From contig NZ_CP024996.1 of NCBI RefSeq assembly GCF_003719195.1, positions 1,550,001 through 1,614,000 of the forward strand: a stretch of 64,000 nucleotides of DNA. The letters are read 5' to 3'. Numbering within the stretch: position 1 is the stretch's first letter; every line of letters begins with the position of its first letter. Made by a program: the position numbers and the translations under genes. Under the pieces are notes generated by a model. It had not been told where the DNA came from. It was given only the letters and a program-made list of their open reading frames with translations, and made no database searches. The stretch is from Herbaspirillum rubrisubalbicans. GTDB lineage: Bacteria; Pseudomonadota; Gammaproteobacteria; Burkholderiales; Burkholderiaceae_D. Positions 55,303 through 64,000 of this stretch are shown here, piece after piece.

Positions 55303-56964
55303 ATGATTGCAAACCTCAAACTGGGTGCCCGACTGGGGTTGGGCTTCGGCCTGGTCTTGACGCTGCTGGCCGGGATCACGGCACTGGCCATTGCCAGTCT
55401 CTCCACGCTGCACCAGGGAACCCGCCAGATCGTCGAGGACCGTTACCCGCAGGTATTGCTGGCCAATGACGTCCTGTTACGCATCAGCGAAAATGCCAGC
55501 GCCATGCGCAACCTGCTACTGCTGGACGACCATCAGCAATTGACCGAAGAAGTGGCCCTGATCGCCAAGGGCGAGGCGGCCATCGGCGAGGATCTCTCCA
55601 GGTTGCAGGCGCGCCTGTCCAGCGAGCAGGGGCGCAAGTCCTTCGCCGAGATACAGGCCCTGCGGGCTGCGTACCAGCAGGGCCAGCAACGCTTTTTGCA
55701 ACTGGCTTCCACCGGCGCCACCATGGACGCGGCGCAATTGCTGCTGGGTAGCTTGCGGCAGGAGCAGGATAGATACATCGCACGTCTGAAGAGCTATATC
55801 GCGGTCGGCAGCCAGATGATGGAACGCAGCGGTCAGCAGGCCGCCGATCAATACCATCAAAAAACCCTGATCATGCTGGCCATGGCCATGCTGGCGGTAG
55901 CCGTGGGCGGCTGTTTTGCCTGGTGGGCTACGCGTTCTGTCACGCGACCGGTGCGCCATGCCGTGGAGGTGGCGCAACAGGTGGCCGATGGCAACCTGTG
56001 CCATCAGATCCAGGCCGGCGCGCGCGATGAAATCGGTCAACTGCTGGAGGCGCTGCGCCAGATGAATGGCAGCCTTACCCGCATCGTCTTCGACGTGCGC
56101 AGCGGTGCTGAGACCATCGCTGCGGCCTCCTCCGAGATCGCCGGTGGCAATCTCGATCTTTCTTCACGCACCGAGCAGCAGGCCGGTTCGCTCGAAGAAA
56201 CCGCGGCTGCGATGGAGGAACTCACTTCCACCGTACGCCAGAATGCCGATAACGCCCAGCAAGCCGACCGCCTGGCCGCCGAGGCGTCGGCGGTCGCCGC
56301 GCGTAGTGGCGAGGTGGTGCAGCAGGTGGTCTCGACCATGCACGGCATCAGTGCAGCCTCGCGCCGTATCGTCGATATCATCGGCGTGATCGACGGGATT
56401 GCGTTCCAGACCAATATCCTGGCCTTGAACGCAGCGGTGGAAGCGGCGCGAGCCGGCGAGCAGGGACGGGGGTTTGCGGTGGTGGCCTCGGAAGTGCGTT
56501 CGTTGGCACAGCGTTCGGCCACTGCGGCCAAGGAGATCAAGGCGCTCATCGATGATTCCGTGGCGCAGGTCGATATCGGAGGACGTCTGGTGGAACAGGC
56601 GGGGTCGACGATGCAAGAGGTGGTGGGTAGTGTCGGACGCGTCTCGCATATCGTCGGCGAGATCAGCATGGCTACGCAGCAGCAGCGTACCGGGATCGAA
56701 CAGGTCAATCAGGCCATTACCCACATGGATGAAACCACCCAGCAAAATGCTGCGCTGGTGGAACAGGCCGCAGCCGCTGCCCAGTCCTTGCAAGACCAGT
56801 CGCAGCGGCTGCGTGAGTTGGTGGGCGTATTCCGGCTGCAGCAGGAGCCGCCGCTGGTGCTATTTCAAACGGACGAGGTGAGCGCCGCTGCTGTGGCTCC
56901 CTTGCCGCGATACAGCACCAGCGTGGCAATCAGTCCGCAGACGGCGGCAAAGCTCATCCAGTAA
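55303..56964 (+). CDS. Methyl-accepting chemotaxis protein
   Basis: A 553-residue chemoreceptor. Helix 1 is at about 10-31, followed by a four-helix-bundle sensor region to about 185, helix 2 near 187-208, HAMP to about 262, and the signalling domain with the highly conserved tip [20 protein letters not shown]. The C-terminal helix includes [17 protein letters not shown]. The last 33 residues are encoded inside the antisense of the convergent MFS gene and look unlike a receptor tail; no CheR/CheB pentapeptide is visible. The ligand is unknown; chemotaxis to the compound degraded by the adjacent operon is possible. Confidence 0.92.
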   Translation: MIANLKLGARLGLGFGLVLTLLAGITALAIASLSTLHQGTRQIVEDRYPQVLLANDVLLRISENASAMRNLLLLDDHQQLTEEVALIAKGEAAIGEDLSRLQARLSSEQGRKSFAEIQALRAAYQQGQQRFLQLASTGATMDAAQLLLGSLRQEQDRYIARLKSYIAVGSQMMERSGQQAADQYHQKTLIMLAMAMLAVAVGGCFAWWATRSVTRPVRHAVEVAQQVADGNLCHQIQAGARDEIGQLLEALRQMNGSLTRIVFDVRSGAETIAAASSEIAGGNLDLSSRTEQQAGSLEETAAAMEELTSTVRQNADNAQQADRLAAEASAVAARSGEVVQQVVSTMHGISAASRRIVDIIGVIDGIAFQTNILALNAAVEAARAGEQGRGFAVVASEVRSLAQRSATAAKEIKALIDDSVAQVDIGGRLVEQAGSTMQEVVGSVGRVSHIVGEISMATQQQRTGIEQVNQAITHMDETTQQNAALVEQAAAAAQSLQDQSQRLRELVGVFRLQQEPPLVLFQTDEVSAAAVAPLPRYSTSVAISPQTAAKLIQ

Positions 56965-58169
56965 CCCGGTGCGGCCTTGTCGCCCGAGGTTTCGATCAAC
57001 CAGGTCGAGACCAGCGGCGTGAAGCCGCCGAAGATGGCGGTGGCCAGGCTATAGGCCAGCGAGAAGCCGACCGTGCGCACGTGGGCCGGCATCACTTCGG
57101 TGAGCGCCACCACGGCCGCGCCGTTGTAGCTGGCGTAGAGGAAGGACAGCCACAGTTCGGTGATCAGCAGGTTCTTGAAGCTGATGTCCGAGACCAGCCA
57201 GGACATCACCGGATAGGCCGTCAGCAAGGTCAACAAGGTGAAGGCCACCAGCACCGGACGACGTCCCACGCGGTCCGACAGCGCACCCATGATGGGCAGC
57301 CAGCAGAAATTGGACAAGCCCACGCAGAAGGTCACGATGAGACTGTCGGAGGCCGACAGCTTGAGCACGTTCTTGCCGAAGGTCGGGGTATAGACCGTGA
57401 TCAGGTAGAACGACACAGTCGTCATCACCACCATCATCATGCCGGCCACCACGATCTTCCAGTTCTGACCGATGGAGGTCATGATCTCGCCGAAGCTGGG
57501 ATGACGCTTGCGCGCCAGGAATTCCTCGGTCTCCTGCAGCGAGCGGCGGATGATGAAGATGGCCGGCACGATCATGCAGCCGATGAAGAAGGGAATGCGC
57601 CAGCCCCACTCGCTGATCTGCAGCGGCGACAAGGACTGGCTCACCAGGTAGCCGATCAGGGCCGAGGCCATGATGGCGGCCTGCTGGCTGGCCGACTGCC
57701 AGCTCACGTAAAAGCCCTTGTTGCCGGGCGTGGCCATTTCGGCCAGATAGACCGACACGCCACCCAATTCCACCCCCGCCGAAAAGCCCTGCAACAGCCG
57801 CCCGGTCAGCACCAGGATCGGTGCGGCCATGCCGATGGTGGCGTAGCCGGGCACGAAGGCGATCAGCAGCGTGCCGAGGGCCATGATGGCCAAGGTCACG
57901 ATGAGCCCCTGGCGACGACCTACGCGGTCGATGTAGCTGCCCAGGATGATGGCGCCCAGAGGACGCATCAGAAAGCCCGCACCGAAGGTGCCGAAGGTCA
58001 GGATCAGCGAGACGAACTCGTTGTCCGACGGGAAGAAAGTCTTCGAAATGTAACTGGCGTAGAAGCCATACAGGAAGAAGTCGAACATCTCCAGGAAATT
58101 GCCGCTGGTCACACGCAGGACGGTGGACAGCTTGGAGTGTCGTTTGGCGGTTTGGGTTGTTTTGGTCAT
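56865..58169 (-). CDS. MFS transporter, metabolite:H+ symporter type (citrate/tricarballylate-like)
   Basis: A 434-residue, 12-helix transporter of the MHS subfamily. Signatures are [39 protein letters not shown] and [20 protein letters not shown]. The sequence recalls CitA/TcuC proteins that import citrate or tricarballylate with protons. The ATG at 58169 lies after a GA-rich stretch. Its 3' end overlaps the chemoreceptor gene by 100 bp on the opposite strand. It is probably co-transcribed with the ModA-like gene 57 bp upstream. Confidence 0.88.
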   Translation of the reverse strand: MTKTTQTAKRHSKLSTVLRVTSGNFLEMFDFFLYGFYASYISKTFFPSDNEFVSLILTFGTFGAGFLMRPLGAIILGSYIDRVGRRQGLIVTLAIMALGTLLIAFVPGYATIGMAAPILVLTGRLLQGFSAGVELGGVSVYLAEMATPGNKGFYVSWQSASQQAAIMASALIGYLVSQSLSPLQISEWGWRIPFFIGCMIVPAIFIIRRSLQETEEFLARKRHPSFGEIMTSIGQNWKIVVAGMMMVVMTTVSFYLITVYTPTFGKNVLKLSASDSLIVTFCVGLSNFCWLPIMGALSDRVGRRPVLVAFTLLTLLTAYPVMSWLVSDISFKNLLITELWLSFLYASYNGAAVVALTEVMPAHVRTVGFSLAYSLATAIFGGFTPLVSTWLIETSGDKAAPGYWMSFAAVCGLIATLVLYRGKGATAAALTSSV

Positions 58170-58226
58170 GTCGGTCTCTCTCTTTCTCTCTCTACTGCAG
58201 TACTTCAGCGCTTTTCTTCACATTCT

Positions 58227-59024
58227 TCAGCGCGGTGCCGGATCCAGGCCCGACGCCTTGATGGCGGCCTCGGCTTCTGGCGAAGCGAGGAAGTCCAGCA
58301 ATTCCTTGGCGGCCTGCGGCTCATGCGTGCCCACCACCACACCGGCCGAGAAGGGCGTCAGTTGCTGGGCACTTTCGGGGATGGGGCCGATGATGTCGAT
58401 GCCCTTGACGGGCTTGAGCTCGGAGATCTGCTGCAGTCCAACTTCGGCTTCTCCACGCGCCACCACTTGACCCACCGGCTCGGCCGGGATCATGCGTGCC
58501 TTGTAGGCCATCTGCTGGTCGATGCCCAGACGCTTGAAGAGCTTGGTGGAGAGGAACACGCCGCTGGCGCTGTCCGAATAGACCACCGAGTGCGCGGTGA
58601 GCAAGGTACGCTTGAAGGCGTCAAGGGTGGAAATATCCGGCTTCGGGGCGCCAGCCTTGACGGCCAGGCCGATGCGCGAGAGCGCCAGCAGCTTGTGTTC
58701 GGACTTGGAGACCTTGCCCTCTGCGACCAGCTTGTCCAGCGAGTCGCCCACCATGATCACCACGTCGATGTGCTCGCCGCGCTGCAGGCGGTTGGGGATG
58801 GCCTGCGGCGTCTGACCCATGGAGGGGCCCCAGCCGGAGATGAGCTTGTGGCCGGTCTTCTTTTCGAAGACGGGCGCCAGCGCCTTGTAGGCGGCGGCGA
58901 AACCGCCCGAGCTGACCACGTGGATATCGGCGGCGGCAGCCAGCGTGCTGACTGCGCCCAAGGCCAGGGCCAGCACGCTGCGCTGGAAGAGGGTGGTGCG
59001 GGAGGTACGGAAAATACGGTTCAT
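58227..59024 (-). CDS. ModA-like periplasmic substrate-binding protein, orphan
   Basis: A 265-residue exported protein with a signal peptide ending STLAAAADI and a type 2 binding-protein fold (HVVSSGGFAAAYKALAPVFE, ending EAEAAIKASGLDP). It resembles the molybdate-binding protein family, but no ModB or ModC gene is present and the partner is an MFS carrier. Members of this kind in similar loci are thought to bind organic acids; the ligand here is unknown. It is divergent from a LysR gene. Confidence 0.82.
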   Translation of the reverse strand: MNRIFRTSRTTLFQRSVLALALGAVSTLAAAADIHVVSSGGFAAAYKALAPVFEKKTGHKLISGWGPSMGQTPQAIPNRLQRGEHIDVVIMVGDSLDKLVAEGKVSKSEHKLLALSRIGLAVKAGAPKPDISTLDAFKRTLLTAHSVVYSDSASGVFLSTKLFKRLGIDQQMAYKARMIPAEPVGQVVARGEAEVGLQQISELKPVKGIDIIGPIPESAQQLTPFSAGVVVGTHEPQAAKELLDFLASPEAEAAIKASGLDPAPR

Positions 59025-59101
59025 GCGGATCTCCTGTTAGCGTTTTAATTTCGCTGTGATTGGGATGAGACCCGGCAGTTTGAGTAGAATCCTTTGAAAA
59101 G

Positions 59102-59115
59102 TTAATTGCATTTAA
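59102..59115. promoter_or_regulatory. LysR-type site candidate between the ModA-like and lysR genes
   Basis: TTAATTGCATTTAA has TTAA arms around TTGCAT and contains a T-N11-A pattern (59103-59115). It lies 18 bp upstream of the lysR start within the 109-bp divergent gap. Confidence 0.4.
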
Positions 59116-59133
59116 TCTGTGGATTGATAAAAA

Positions 59134-60042
59134 ATGCGCATCAATATCGAGACCGCCGAATTACAGGCCTTCATTGCCGTAGCGCGCCAGTCGAGTTTTC
59201 GCGCTGCCGCCGAGGGCTTGTTCATCACCCCGCCGGCATTGAGCCGACGCATTGAGAACCTGGAGCAGGCCTTGCAGGAACGGCTGTTCGACCGCACCAC
59301 CCGACGCGTCTCGCTTACGCCTGCCGGCGAGCTGTTCCTGGTTCATGCCCAGGCCGTCATGGAAGAGCTGGAGTTGGCCGTCAAGAGCGTGGAGCAGGGC
59401 ATGGCGCAGCGGCGCGAGCATGTGACGGTGGCGTGTGTGCCCTCGGTGGCCAACAATCTGCTGCCACGGGTATTGAAGCCTTATGCGCGCAGTCATGCCA
59501 ATGTGCGGGTACGCATCATCGATGAGAGTGCCGCCGATGTTCTGGAGAGCGTGCGCAAGGGTGAGGCCGATTTCGGCGTCAACTTCATCGGGGCGCAGGA
59601 AGCCGAGATCGATTTCCAGGAACTCACGCGCGAGCGCTATCTGGCCGTGATGCCCGCGCAGCATCCGCTGGCTGCGCACACCACGCTGAGCTGGAAATTG
59701 CTGGCCGGTGAAAAGCTGGTGTCGCTCTCTTCGAGCAGTGGCAATCGCAGCCTGATCGACAACGCCTTCTCGCGAATGCCGCAGCGCCCTGTCATCCAGT
59801 ACGAGACCAATCACGTGGCCGCCGCAGTCAGCCTGGTCGCCGCCGGCCTGGGCGTGGCGCTGCTACCGGAGCTGGCCCTACGCAACGCCCCCTACAAGGG
59901 CATCGTGGCGCGACCATTGACGAGTCCGGTATTGAGCCGCTCCATGGGCTTGATCATGTTGAAGGGGCGGGTACTGAAACCGGCTGCCGCGACGCTGGCG
60001 CAAGCCTTGCGCGATGCCCTTGCCGGCCAGGCAAGAAAATGA
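59134..60042 (+). CDS. LysR-family transcriptional regulator
   Basis: A 302-residue regulator. The helix-turn-helix is in ELQAFIAVARQSSFRAAAEG and LFITPPALSRRIENLEQALQ, followed by the family's RLFDRTTRRVSLTPAG. The effector domain has SVANNLLPRVLKPYA. It is divergent from the ModA-like/MFS pair and most likely regulates it. Confidence 0.92.
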   Translation: MRINIETAELQAFIAVARQSSFRAAAEGLFITPPALSRRIENLEQALQERLFDRTTRRVSLTPAGELFLVHAQAVMEELELAVKSVEQGMAQRREHVTVACVPSVANNLLPRVLKPYARSHANVRVRIIDESAADVLESVRKGEADFGVNFIGAQEAEIDFQELTRERYLAVMPAQHPLAAHTTLSWKLLAGEKLVSLSSSSGNRSLIDNAFSRMPQRPVIQYETNHVAAAVSLVAAGLGVALLPELALRNAPYKGIVARPLTSPVLSRSMGLIMLKGRVLKPAAATLAQALRDALAGQARK

Positions 60043-60225
60043 TTTTCTGTAGTGGTCTACTGCCTAAATTTTGTGCGGTTTATTGGGAGGACAGGCGGGG
60101 ACGCCGCTTGCGTCGGGCGAGGATGGCTTATCCACAAGTTTATGCACATAAAACGGGGATAAGTTTCCAGCTATGAAGCGGCTTTTGGCGGGGTTGCATA
60201 AATAGTTTGCAAAGCTGTAGCCCAT

Positions 60226-60256
60226 AAAAAAAGCCCTCGCGTGCGAGAGCCTTTTT
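60226..60256. terminator. Hairpin terminator in the gap between lysR and the small lipoprotein gene
   Basis: CTCGC (60236-60240) and GCGAG (60243-60247) form the core, extended through mismatches to A-rich and T-rich flanks, so it can act on either strand. It lies 184 bp after the lysR stop and 176 bp after the convergent lipoprotein stop. The rest of the 389-bp gap shows nothing I can support. Confidence 0.6.
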
Positions 60257-60431
60257 CTATTGAATTCTTTGCAGTCCTGGCAATTTTCGTCTTTTTGCCG
60301 GTTCTCGCACCCCTTCAAAAGCCTTGTTCAGCCGGACCTCATGGGGGCTCTCGTAACTGCCTTTTTTCGGAGAGGGAGCGATTATATAGCTATGAATGGA
60401 AAAATGATACTGCTCGACATGGAAATTATTT

Positions 60432-60713
60432 TCACTCAGAAGTAGGGGGATTCTTGCGCACGAAAGGGTAGCCCGCTTCGTAGATGATCCAGCCTTTGCC
60501 CTGGGGGCAGGAGACTTCCCGGTACATGAAGGCCTTGACGATCTGCTCCCGGCCCAAGGCATAGGTTTCTCCTTGGCGCAGGAGGAAAGCCGGTTCATCG
60601 GCCTCATCGGCTGCCTTGAATACTGTCACGTCCTGTGTTGCCCGCCATGTGCCTTCGGGCTGGCTGCAGCCGGGCAGGGACAATACAGAGAGCAGGAGCA
60701 GAAGGTTTTTCAT
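60432..60713 (-). CDS. Small lipoprotein
   Basis: A 93-residue protein starting MKNLLLLLSVLSLPGCSQPE with lipobox LPGC and acylated Cys16. The mature part (about 78 residues) has two further positions of note, a single Cys in VSCPQGKGW and several aromatic residues. It overlaps the upstream fragment by 4 bp (ATGA), a sign of translational coupling. I do not recognise a family. Small coupled lipoproteins of this kind often protect against a toxin encoded just upstream, but this is inference. Confidence 0.7.
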   Translation of the reverse strand: MKNLLLLLSVLSLPGCSQPEGTWRATQDVTVFKAADEADEPAFLLRQGETYALGREQIVKAFMYREVSCPQGKGWIIYEAGYPFVRKNPPTSE

Positions 60714-60988
60714 TTCCGGGGGTAGTCGTTGAGCTTGACCGCGCGTTTTGATCGTTGAATGACGATTAGCAGTTCTTTGGGAGAGACGCCGGCATTGGAC
60801 GCCGGCGCGAAAATAAACCTTGGATCGTGAGCCAAGATGCCGATGTTTTCAAGGACATCGGCGACGTTGGTGGAGCAGCTATTGGATGCCAGATTGTAGC
60901 TGGCACCAACACGTATTCTGCGTGATGGTTGATACAGGAGCGGCTGCAAAAAACGAAAATGTACTCCGAAAAGTGCATTTTGCTTACC
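60710..60988 (-). pseudogene. C-terminal fragment of a larger protein, possibly a toxin
   Basis: The frame is open from 60988 and bounded upstream by a stop at 60989-60991. No good start is present; the first possible one is a TTG at 60949 giving 79 residues. The readable part (RVGASYNLASNSCSTNVADV followed by LENIGILAHDPRFIF) resembles the C-terminal Cys-containing segment of papain-like or amidase-type effectors; this is from memory and uncertain. It is followed with a 4-bp overlap by a lipoprotein gene. The area is lower in GC than its surroundings, which suggests transfer followed by decay. Confidence 0.45.
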
Positions 60989-61092
60989 TCAGAAAATTAT
61001 TTTCCAGTTGGCGTGCGCTCGGTGTCATGGATGAAGCGGTCTCTCGCGCTCGCTTGACGATATTGACTGATCGAGCAGGTGCATGAAGAGAT

Positions 61093-61126
61093 CAGACCGC
61101 CCATGCTCTGAATGCAGGGCGGTCTG
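61093..61126 (-). terminator. Hairpin after the second porin gene
   Basis: Perfect 10-bp arms (CAGACCGCCC at 61093-61102, GGGCGGTCTG at 61117-61126) with a 14-nt loop lie 18 bp after the porin stop on the minus strand. No long U-tract follows, so termination may be partial. Confidence 0.6.
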
Positions 61127-61144
61127 TCTCATGGATTGCAGCAA

Positions 61145-62302
61145 TCAGAAGTCGTGCTTGATCCCTGCCGCAACCGCCCGGATGTTACGCCCCGCCAGCC
61201 CGTTGCCTCCGGCGCTGCCGGCGCCGCCGATGTCGTATTTTGCATTGCTGCCGTTGCGCAGCTGCACCAGTTGCGACCACAGTTCGGTGCGCTTGGAGAG
61301 CGCGTAGCGGTAACCCAGCATGATGATGTTGGAGGCGCTGCCATTGCCGACATAGATGCCGGAGAAGACCGGCGTCTGGTCGCCGTGTCCCTGCCCGGCG
61401 TGGTACCAGGACAGCTCCAGCGTATGCTGTCCTTCCTTCTTGCGCGCGGTCAGGCCAAAGCCGTTCTGGCGTAGATCCCGCAATCCGGGGTTGCTGTATT
61501 TCAGCGCCTGGAAGTAGCCGCCGAGATAGAGGGAAGGCGTCACCGAATACCCGGCTGCCAACATCAGGAGCTGGTCATTCAAGGCCGTGCCGCGCACGTT
61601 GTGATGCAGATCGTAATCCAGCGCCACGATGGCGGCATCGCGCTGATACTGCACTTTGCTGGACCAGGCCATGCCGTTGCAGCCGGTGACTTCGCCCAGC
61701 GACAGATGCGTGGCGGCACTGAAGCCATTGATCACTGGTGAGTCATAGCGGATGGAATTGCCGAAACGGCTATCAAAGGCAAAGCTGTTGGTCGCGCCGC
61801 CATTGCCGGCGACCTGGGTGCAGGCGGTGCTTCCGGCATTGCCGCTGGTGTCGGTGAAGGTGTTGCTGTAGCCATTGGCCCAGAAGCCGTTGAGATTGTC
61901 GTTCATCATGCTGCTCTGGTAGCCCGGGCCGGCGATTCCATGCAGATCGTCGAGCGGATTGAGCATGTAGCCGAGCTTGACCGAACCGAAGGAGCCTTGC
62001 AGTCCGACCGAACTTTCCCGGCTGCCGAGGGCGCCGGCACCGGTATCGGGACTGAACCCCGACTCCAGCATGAAGGTGGCCGCCAGCCCATCGCCCAGGT
62101 CTTCGCGGCCCTTGAAGCCGATCCGGCTGGAGAGGTTGTTTTCCTGCGTGGCCGCACCACGGCCTTGCCCATAGCCGGAATAATTGACCAAGCCCACGTT
62201 AAGCCGTCCATACACCGTCACGTTGCTCTGCGCATGAACAGGTGAGGCCAGAACGATCATGGCGATCACCGAACCGGCCAGTGCATTTGCTTTGAAAGAC
62301 AT
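61145..62302 (-). CDS. Outer-membrane porin, second
   Basis: A 385-residue porin. The ATG at 62302 follows AGGGGAAATCAAC and starts MSFKANALAGSVIAMIVLAS with the signal peptide ending PVHAQS. SNVTVYGRLNVGLVNYSG, SSRIGFKGREDLGDGLAATF and the final KHDF are typical of betaproteobacterial porins. Two Cys residues occur in extracellular-loop regions (ACTQVAGNG and VTGCNGM), which is uncommon. It is divergent in sequence from the porin at 54017 and is monocistronic. Confidence 0.93.
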   Translation of the reverse strand: MSFKANALAGSVIAMIVLASPVHAQSNVTVYGRLNVGLVNYSGYGQGRGAATQENNLSSRIGFKGREDLGDGLAATFMLESGFSPDTGAGALGSRESSVGLQGSFGSVKLGYMLNPLDDLHGIAGPGYQSSMMNDNLNGFWANGYSNTFTDTSGNAGSTACTQVAGNGGATNSFAFDSRFGNSIRYDSPVINGFSAATHLSLGEVTGCNGMAWSSKVQYQRDAAIVALDYDLHHNVRGTALNDQLLMLAAGYSVTPSLYLGGYFQALKYSNPGLRDLRQNGFGLTARKKEGQHTLELSWYHAGQGHGDQTPVFSGIYVGNGSASNIIMLGYRYALSKRTELWSQLVQLRNGSNAKYDIGGAGSAGGNGLAGRNIRAVAAGIKHDF

Positions 62303-62522
62303 GTTGATTTCCCCTGTTGTCATAAAGAAGTGGCCTGTCGTTTGCTACATCCATCCCATGGGATTTGCGCCTGTTTTCAACAAGCGCCCGCAAAGGGAGG
62401 CGATGCAGCGGGCTTAATTCTATGAAGCCGAAGCAGGGTGAAAATTGAGTTTTTCGCACACTACGATGAGCAGCCAACGCATCACCGACGGTGGTTGCGA
62501 GAGAGTGCAGGAGGGGAAAAAC

Positions 62523-62792
62523 TAGGGCCTGTTCACATTTAATCTGCGAGATGCGTTGCCCCCAGAAGGCGTGGTGGCAAGGCGCGCGTCAGGGCTGGTG
62601 GTGGTGCCACCAGCCCTGACGTGCAACGCGGCCAGCGCGCCTTCTGGGGGCAACCCTTCGGGAGAGGCCGCCAAGCGTCGCCTGCCGTTGTTGCAGCTCC
62701 TTGCCGTAGCACCACTACGGCGCGTCGCCGCGCCTAGGCAGACAACGCTTGGCGACCTCTCGCACTCGCAGATTAAATGTGAACAGGCCCTA
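62523..62792. mobile_element. MITE-like element, 270 bp, with perfect 28-bp terminal inverted repeats
   Basis: The left end (62523-62550, beginning TAGGGCCTGTTCACATTTAA) is repeated exactly in inverse at 62765-62792. There is no transposase. Inside are nested perfect inverted repeats: 16-bp arms 62556-62571 with 62638-62653, a 15-bp stem hairpin 62587-62601 with 62607-62621 and a 5-nt loop, and a 6-bp stem in CCGTAG/CTACGG. The outer TA may be a target duplication. The end sequence is reminiscent of IS5-superfamily termini. The gap 62303-62844 otherwise holds only the porin promoter region. Confidence 0.8.
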
Positions 62793-62844
62793 ACCAATGC
62801 GCAGACGGACTGCGCACCATGCAGCGCAATTCGAGGTGAACTTG

Positions 62845-63789
62845 TCAGGCCAGGGTATTGGCCGGAACACGCAGCGGCGCAACGGTATGCGCATCCCGTG
62901 GATCAGAGCAGGCCGCCTGCAACCACGTCCGGAAAGCCTTGAAAATGGGGAGGTTCAATTGCTCCTTCGGATAGCAGAGATAGTGCCCCTGATTGATTTC
63001 CACACTGGTGGAAAAAGGCTTGACCAGCAATCCCTTCTTCAGCTCCTGCCCTACCAGGAATTCGGGAACCAGGCCGATGCCCATGCCGTTGACCACTGCT
63101 GAAATGAGCACCGAGTATTGCTCGAATCTCGGTCCCAGCAGAGCGCGCGACTTGTCGATCTTCACGTGGTCGCACCACAGTTCCCAACTGCCCGGCGCCT
63201 CGATGTGCTGCAGCAAGGTGTGGCGATGGATATCGTTCACCCCCCTGATGGCGCGTTCGCCTTTCAAGTCTTCCGGCCGGCAGATCACCACGAAGCGGTT
63301 GCCGATCAGGTATTCGGAAACCACATTGGGCCAGGTCCCCTTGCCAAAACGCACTGCTGCGGTGACGTCCGAGGGAAACATCTCGTCCGAAGAAACGTGT
63401 GCCTTGAAATTCAGCTTGGCGTCCGGATAGATCTGCTGGAACAGCGGCCAGTGCGGGATCAGCCAGTTGGTGGTGAAGGTCGGGACGCTGGAGAGCGTCA
63501 ATGAGCTGTCGCACGATCTGACGGCTAGCATGTCCAGCGAGGCCGCTTTGATGATGTTGAGCCCTGGCGCCACCTTGGAGAGATACATCTTGCCGTTGCC
63601 GCTCAACACCAGCTTCTTGCCGCTGCGGCGAAACAGCGCCACCCCGAGAAATTCTTCCAGGCTGGAGACCTGCCGGCTGACCGCGCTGGGCGTGATGCAG
63701 AGCTCATCGGCGGCATCCGTGAAACTCAGATGGCGCGCCGATGACTCGAAGGCCAGCAGCTCATGGATGGTGGGACAGATTCTCTTCAT
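62845..63789 (-). CDS. LysR-family transcriptional regulator (GcvA-like)
   Basis: A 314-residue regulator if it starts at the ATG at 63789 (MKRICPTIHELLAFESSARH); the frame is open 52 codons further upstream but that part lacks family sequence. The helix-turn-helix is LSFTDAADELCITPSAVSRQ, followed by SLEEFLGVALFRRSGKKLVL. The effector domain includes FTTNWLIPHWPLFQ and DVTAAVRFGKGTWP, which place it with GcvA-type members. The MITE lies 52 bp beyond its stop codon. The 211 bp upstream of it to the window end show no gene. Confidence 0.9.
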   Translation of the reverse strand: MKRICPTIHELLAFESSARHLSFTDAADELCITPSAVSRQVSSLEEFLGVALFRRSGKKLVLSGNGKMYLSKVAPGLNIIKAASLDMLAVRSCDSSLTLSSVPTFTTNWLIPHWPLFQQIYPDAKLNFKAHVSSDEMFPSDVTAAVRFGKGTWPNVVSEYLIGNRFVVICRPEDLKGERAIRGVNDIHRHTLLQHIEAPGSWELWCDHVKIDKSRALLGPRFEQYSVLISAVVNGMGIGLVPEFLVGQELKKGLLVKPFSTSVEINQGHYLCYPKEQLNLPIFKAFRTWLQAACSDPRDAHTVAPLRVPANTLA

Positions 63790-64000
63790 GGGGACGGGCA
63801 GGGAAGGGCGTCTCGCGTCAGGCCGGAAGCCAGACGGGGCGCCAGTTTGCCAAGCGGATATGACAGGAACATGACGCTGCTTAACAGGTGTGGCTTTCTG
63901 GTGGTTGCGATGAGCGCCCATCATCGTTGAATGCGGAATGCGCAAAATGCAGCCCGGAAAGCTGCACTAGAATCTCGTTCGATTCGATACACCACCATTC

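Noticed and set aside
60766..60978. Alternative minus-strand frame over the truncated effector-like fragment
   Set aside because: It has an ATG, but the Ser/Pro/Arg-rich end looks out of frame, while the other frame gives the more natural sequence coupled to the lipoprotein.
1..64000. tRNA, rRNA and CRISPR arrays
   Set aside because: No cloverleaf-like sequence, rRNA segment or regularly spaced repeat series was found on reading; a dedicated RNA search would be needed to exclude small RNAs.

Overview
The window looks like chromosomal DNA of a high-GC betaproteobacterium, most likely Oxalobacteraceae and close to Herbaspirillum. The basis is the set of housekeeping genes (an aceE-aceF-lpdA operon whose E3 carries its own lipoyl domain, gshA, folD-prlC, holC, ftsK, lpxO), two trimeric porins of the betaproteobacterial type, and the large share of ABC-transport and catabolic genes. 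The genus is an inference. I found no rRNA, tRNA or CRISPR array.

Region 1 (1-27.3 kb) is mostly core genome. It holds the 3' part of tag, an FtsK translocase, an NAD-type semialdehyde dehydrogenase, a YihY/BrkB membrane protein, a RelE/XRE toxin-antitoxin pair with an almost leaderless toxin mRNA, a GGDEF diguanylate cyclase, lpxO, dadA, a small unknown gene with holC, oligopeptidase A with folD, gshA, and the pyruvate dehydrogenase operon. A lower-GC insertion between holC and prlC (13.5-15.4 kb) carries an unknown protein and a lipoprotein broken by a one-base deletion in a C run. Together they resemble an orphan effector/immunity pair.

Region 2 (27.3-37.9 kb) is a hydantoin/D-amino-acid module. 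It has an Asp/Glu/hydantoin racemase and a GlcD-like flavoprotein on the minus strand. Divergent from these are a LysR regulator, a DapA-like lyase, an SDR protein, D-hydantoinase, N-carbamoyl-D-amino-acid hydrolase and a complete polar amino-acid ABC importer. Two closely similar 13-bp LysR-type sites (29515 and 30486) flank the regulator gene and tie both arms together.

Region 3 (38.3-53.8 kb) is the most interesting part: one 15-kb run of 14 plus-strand genes, apparently one operon. In order it encodes a NitT/TauT-type importer, SDR, cupin, alpha/beta hydrolase, an IclR regulator, a second SDR lacking YxxxK, a TPP enzyme, aspartate dehydrogenase, aldehyde dehydrogenase, a two-module extradiol-type dioxygenase, a flavin hydroxylase, a small HTH-like protein, and a Rieske oxygenase with its reductase. 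I do not recognise it as a named pathway. It has all the parts expected for uptake, hydroxylation, ring cleavage and side-chain processing of an aromatic, possibly nitrogen-containing, compound. Two palindromes around the promoter (38306 and 38389), and a weaker copy before the following porin gene (53841), are candidate IclR operators.

Region 4 (54-64 kb) holds a porin, a chemoreceptor whose 3' end overlaps a convergent MFS transporter gene by 100 bp, an orphan ModA-like binding protein with a divergent LysR gene, a second putative effector remnant with an intact lipoprotein, a second porin, a 270-bp MITE-like element with 28-bp terminal inverted repeats, and a GcvA-like LysR gene.

Gene-free stretches over 300 bases (8990-9548, 13180-13550, 20386-20922, 37879-38500, 60043-60431, 62303-62844) contain only the hairpins, promoters, dyads, remnant and mobile element listed.
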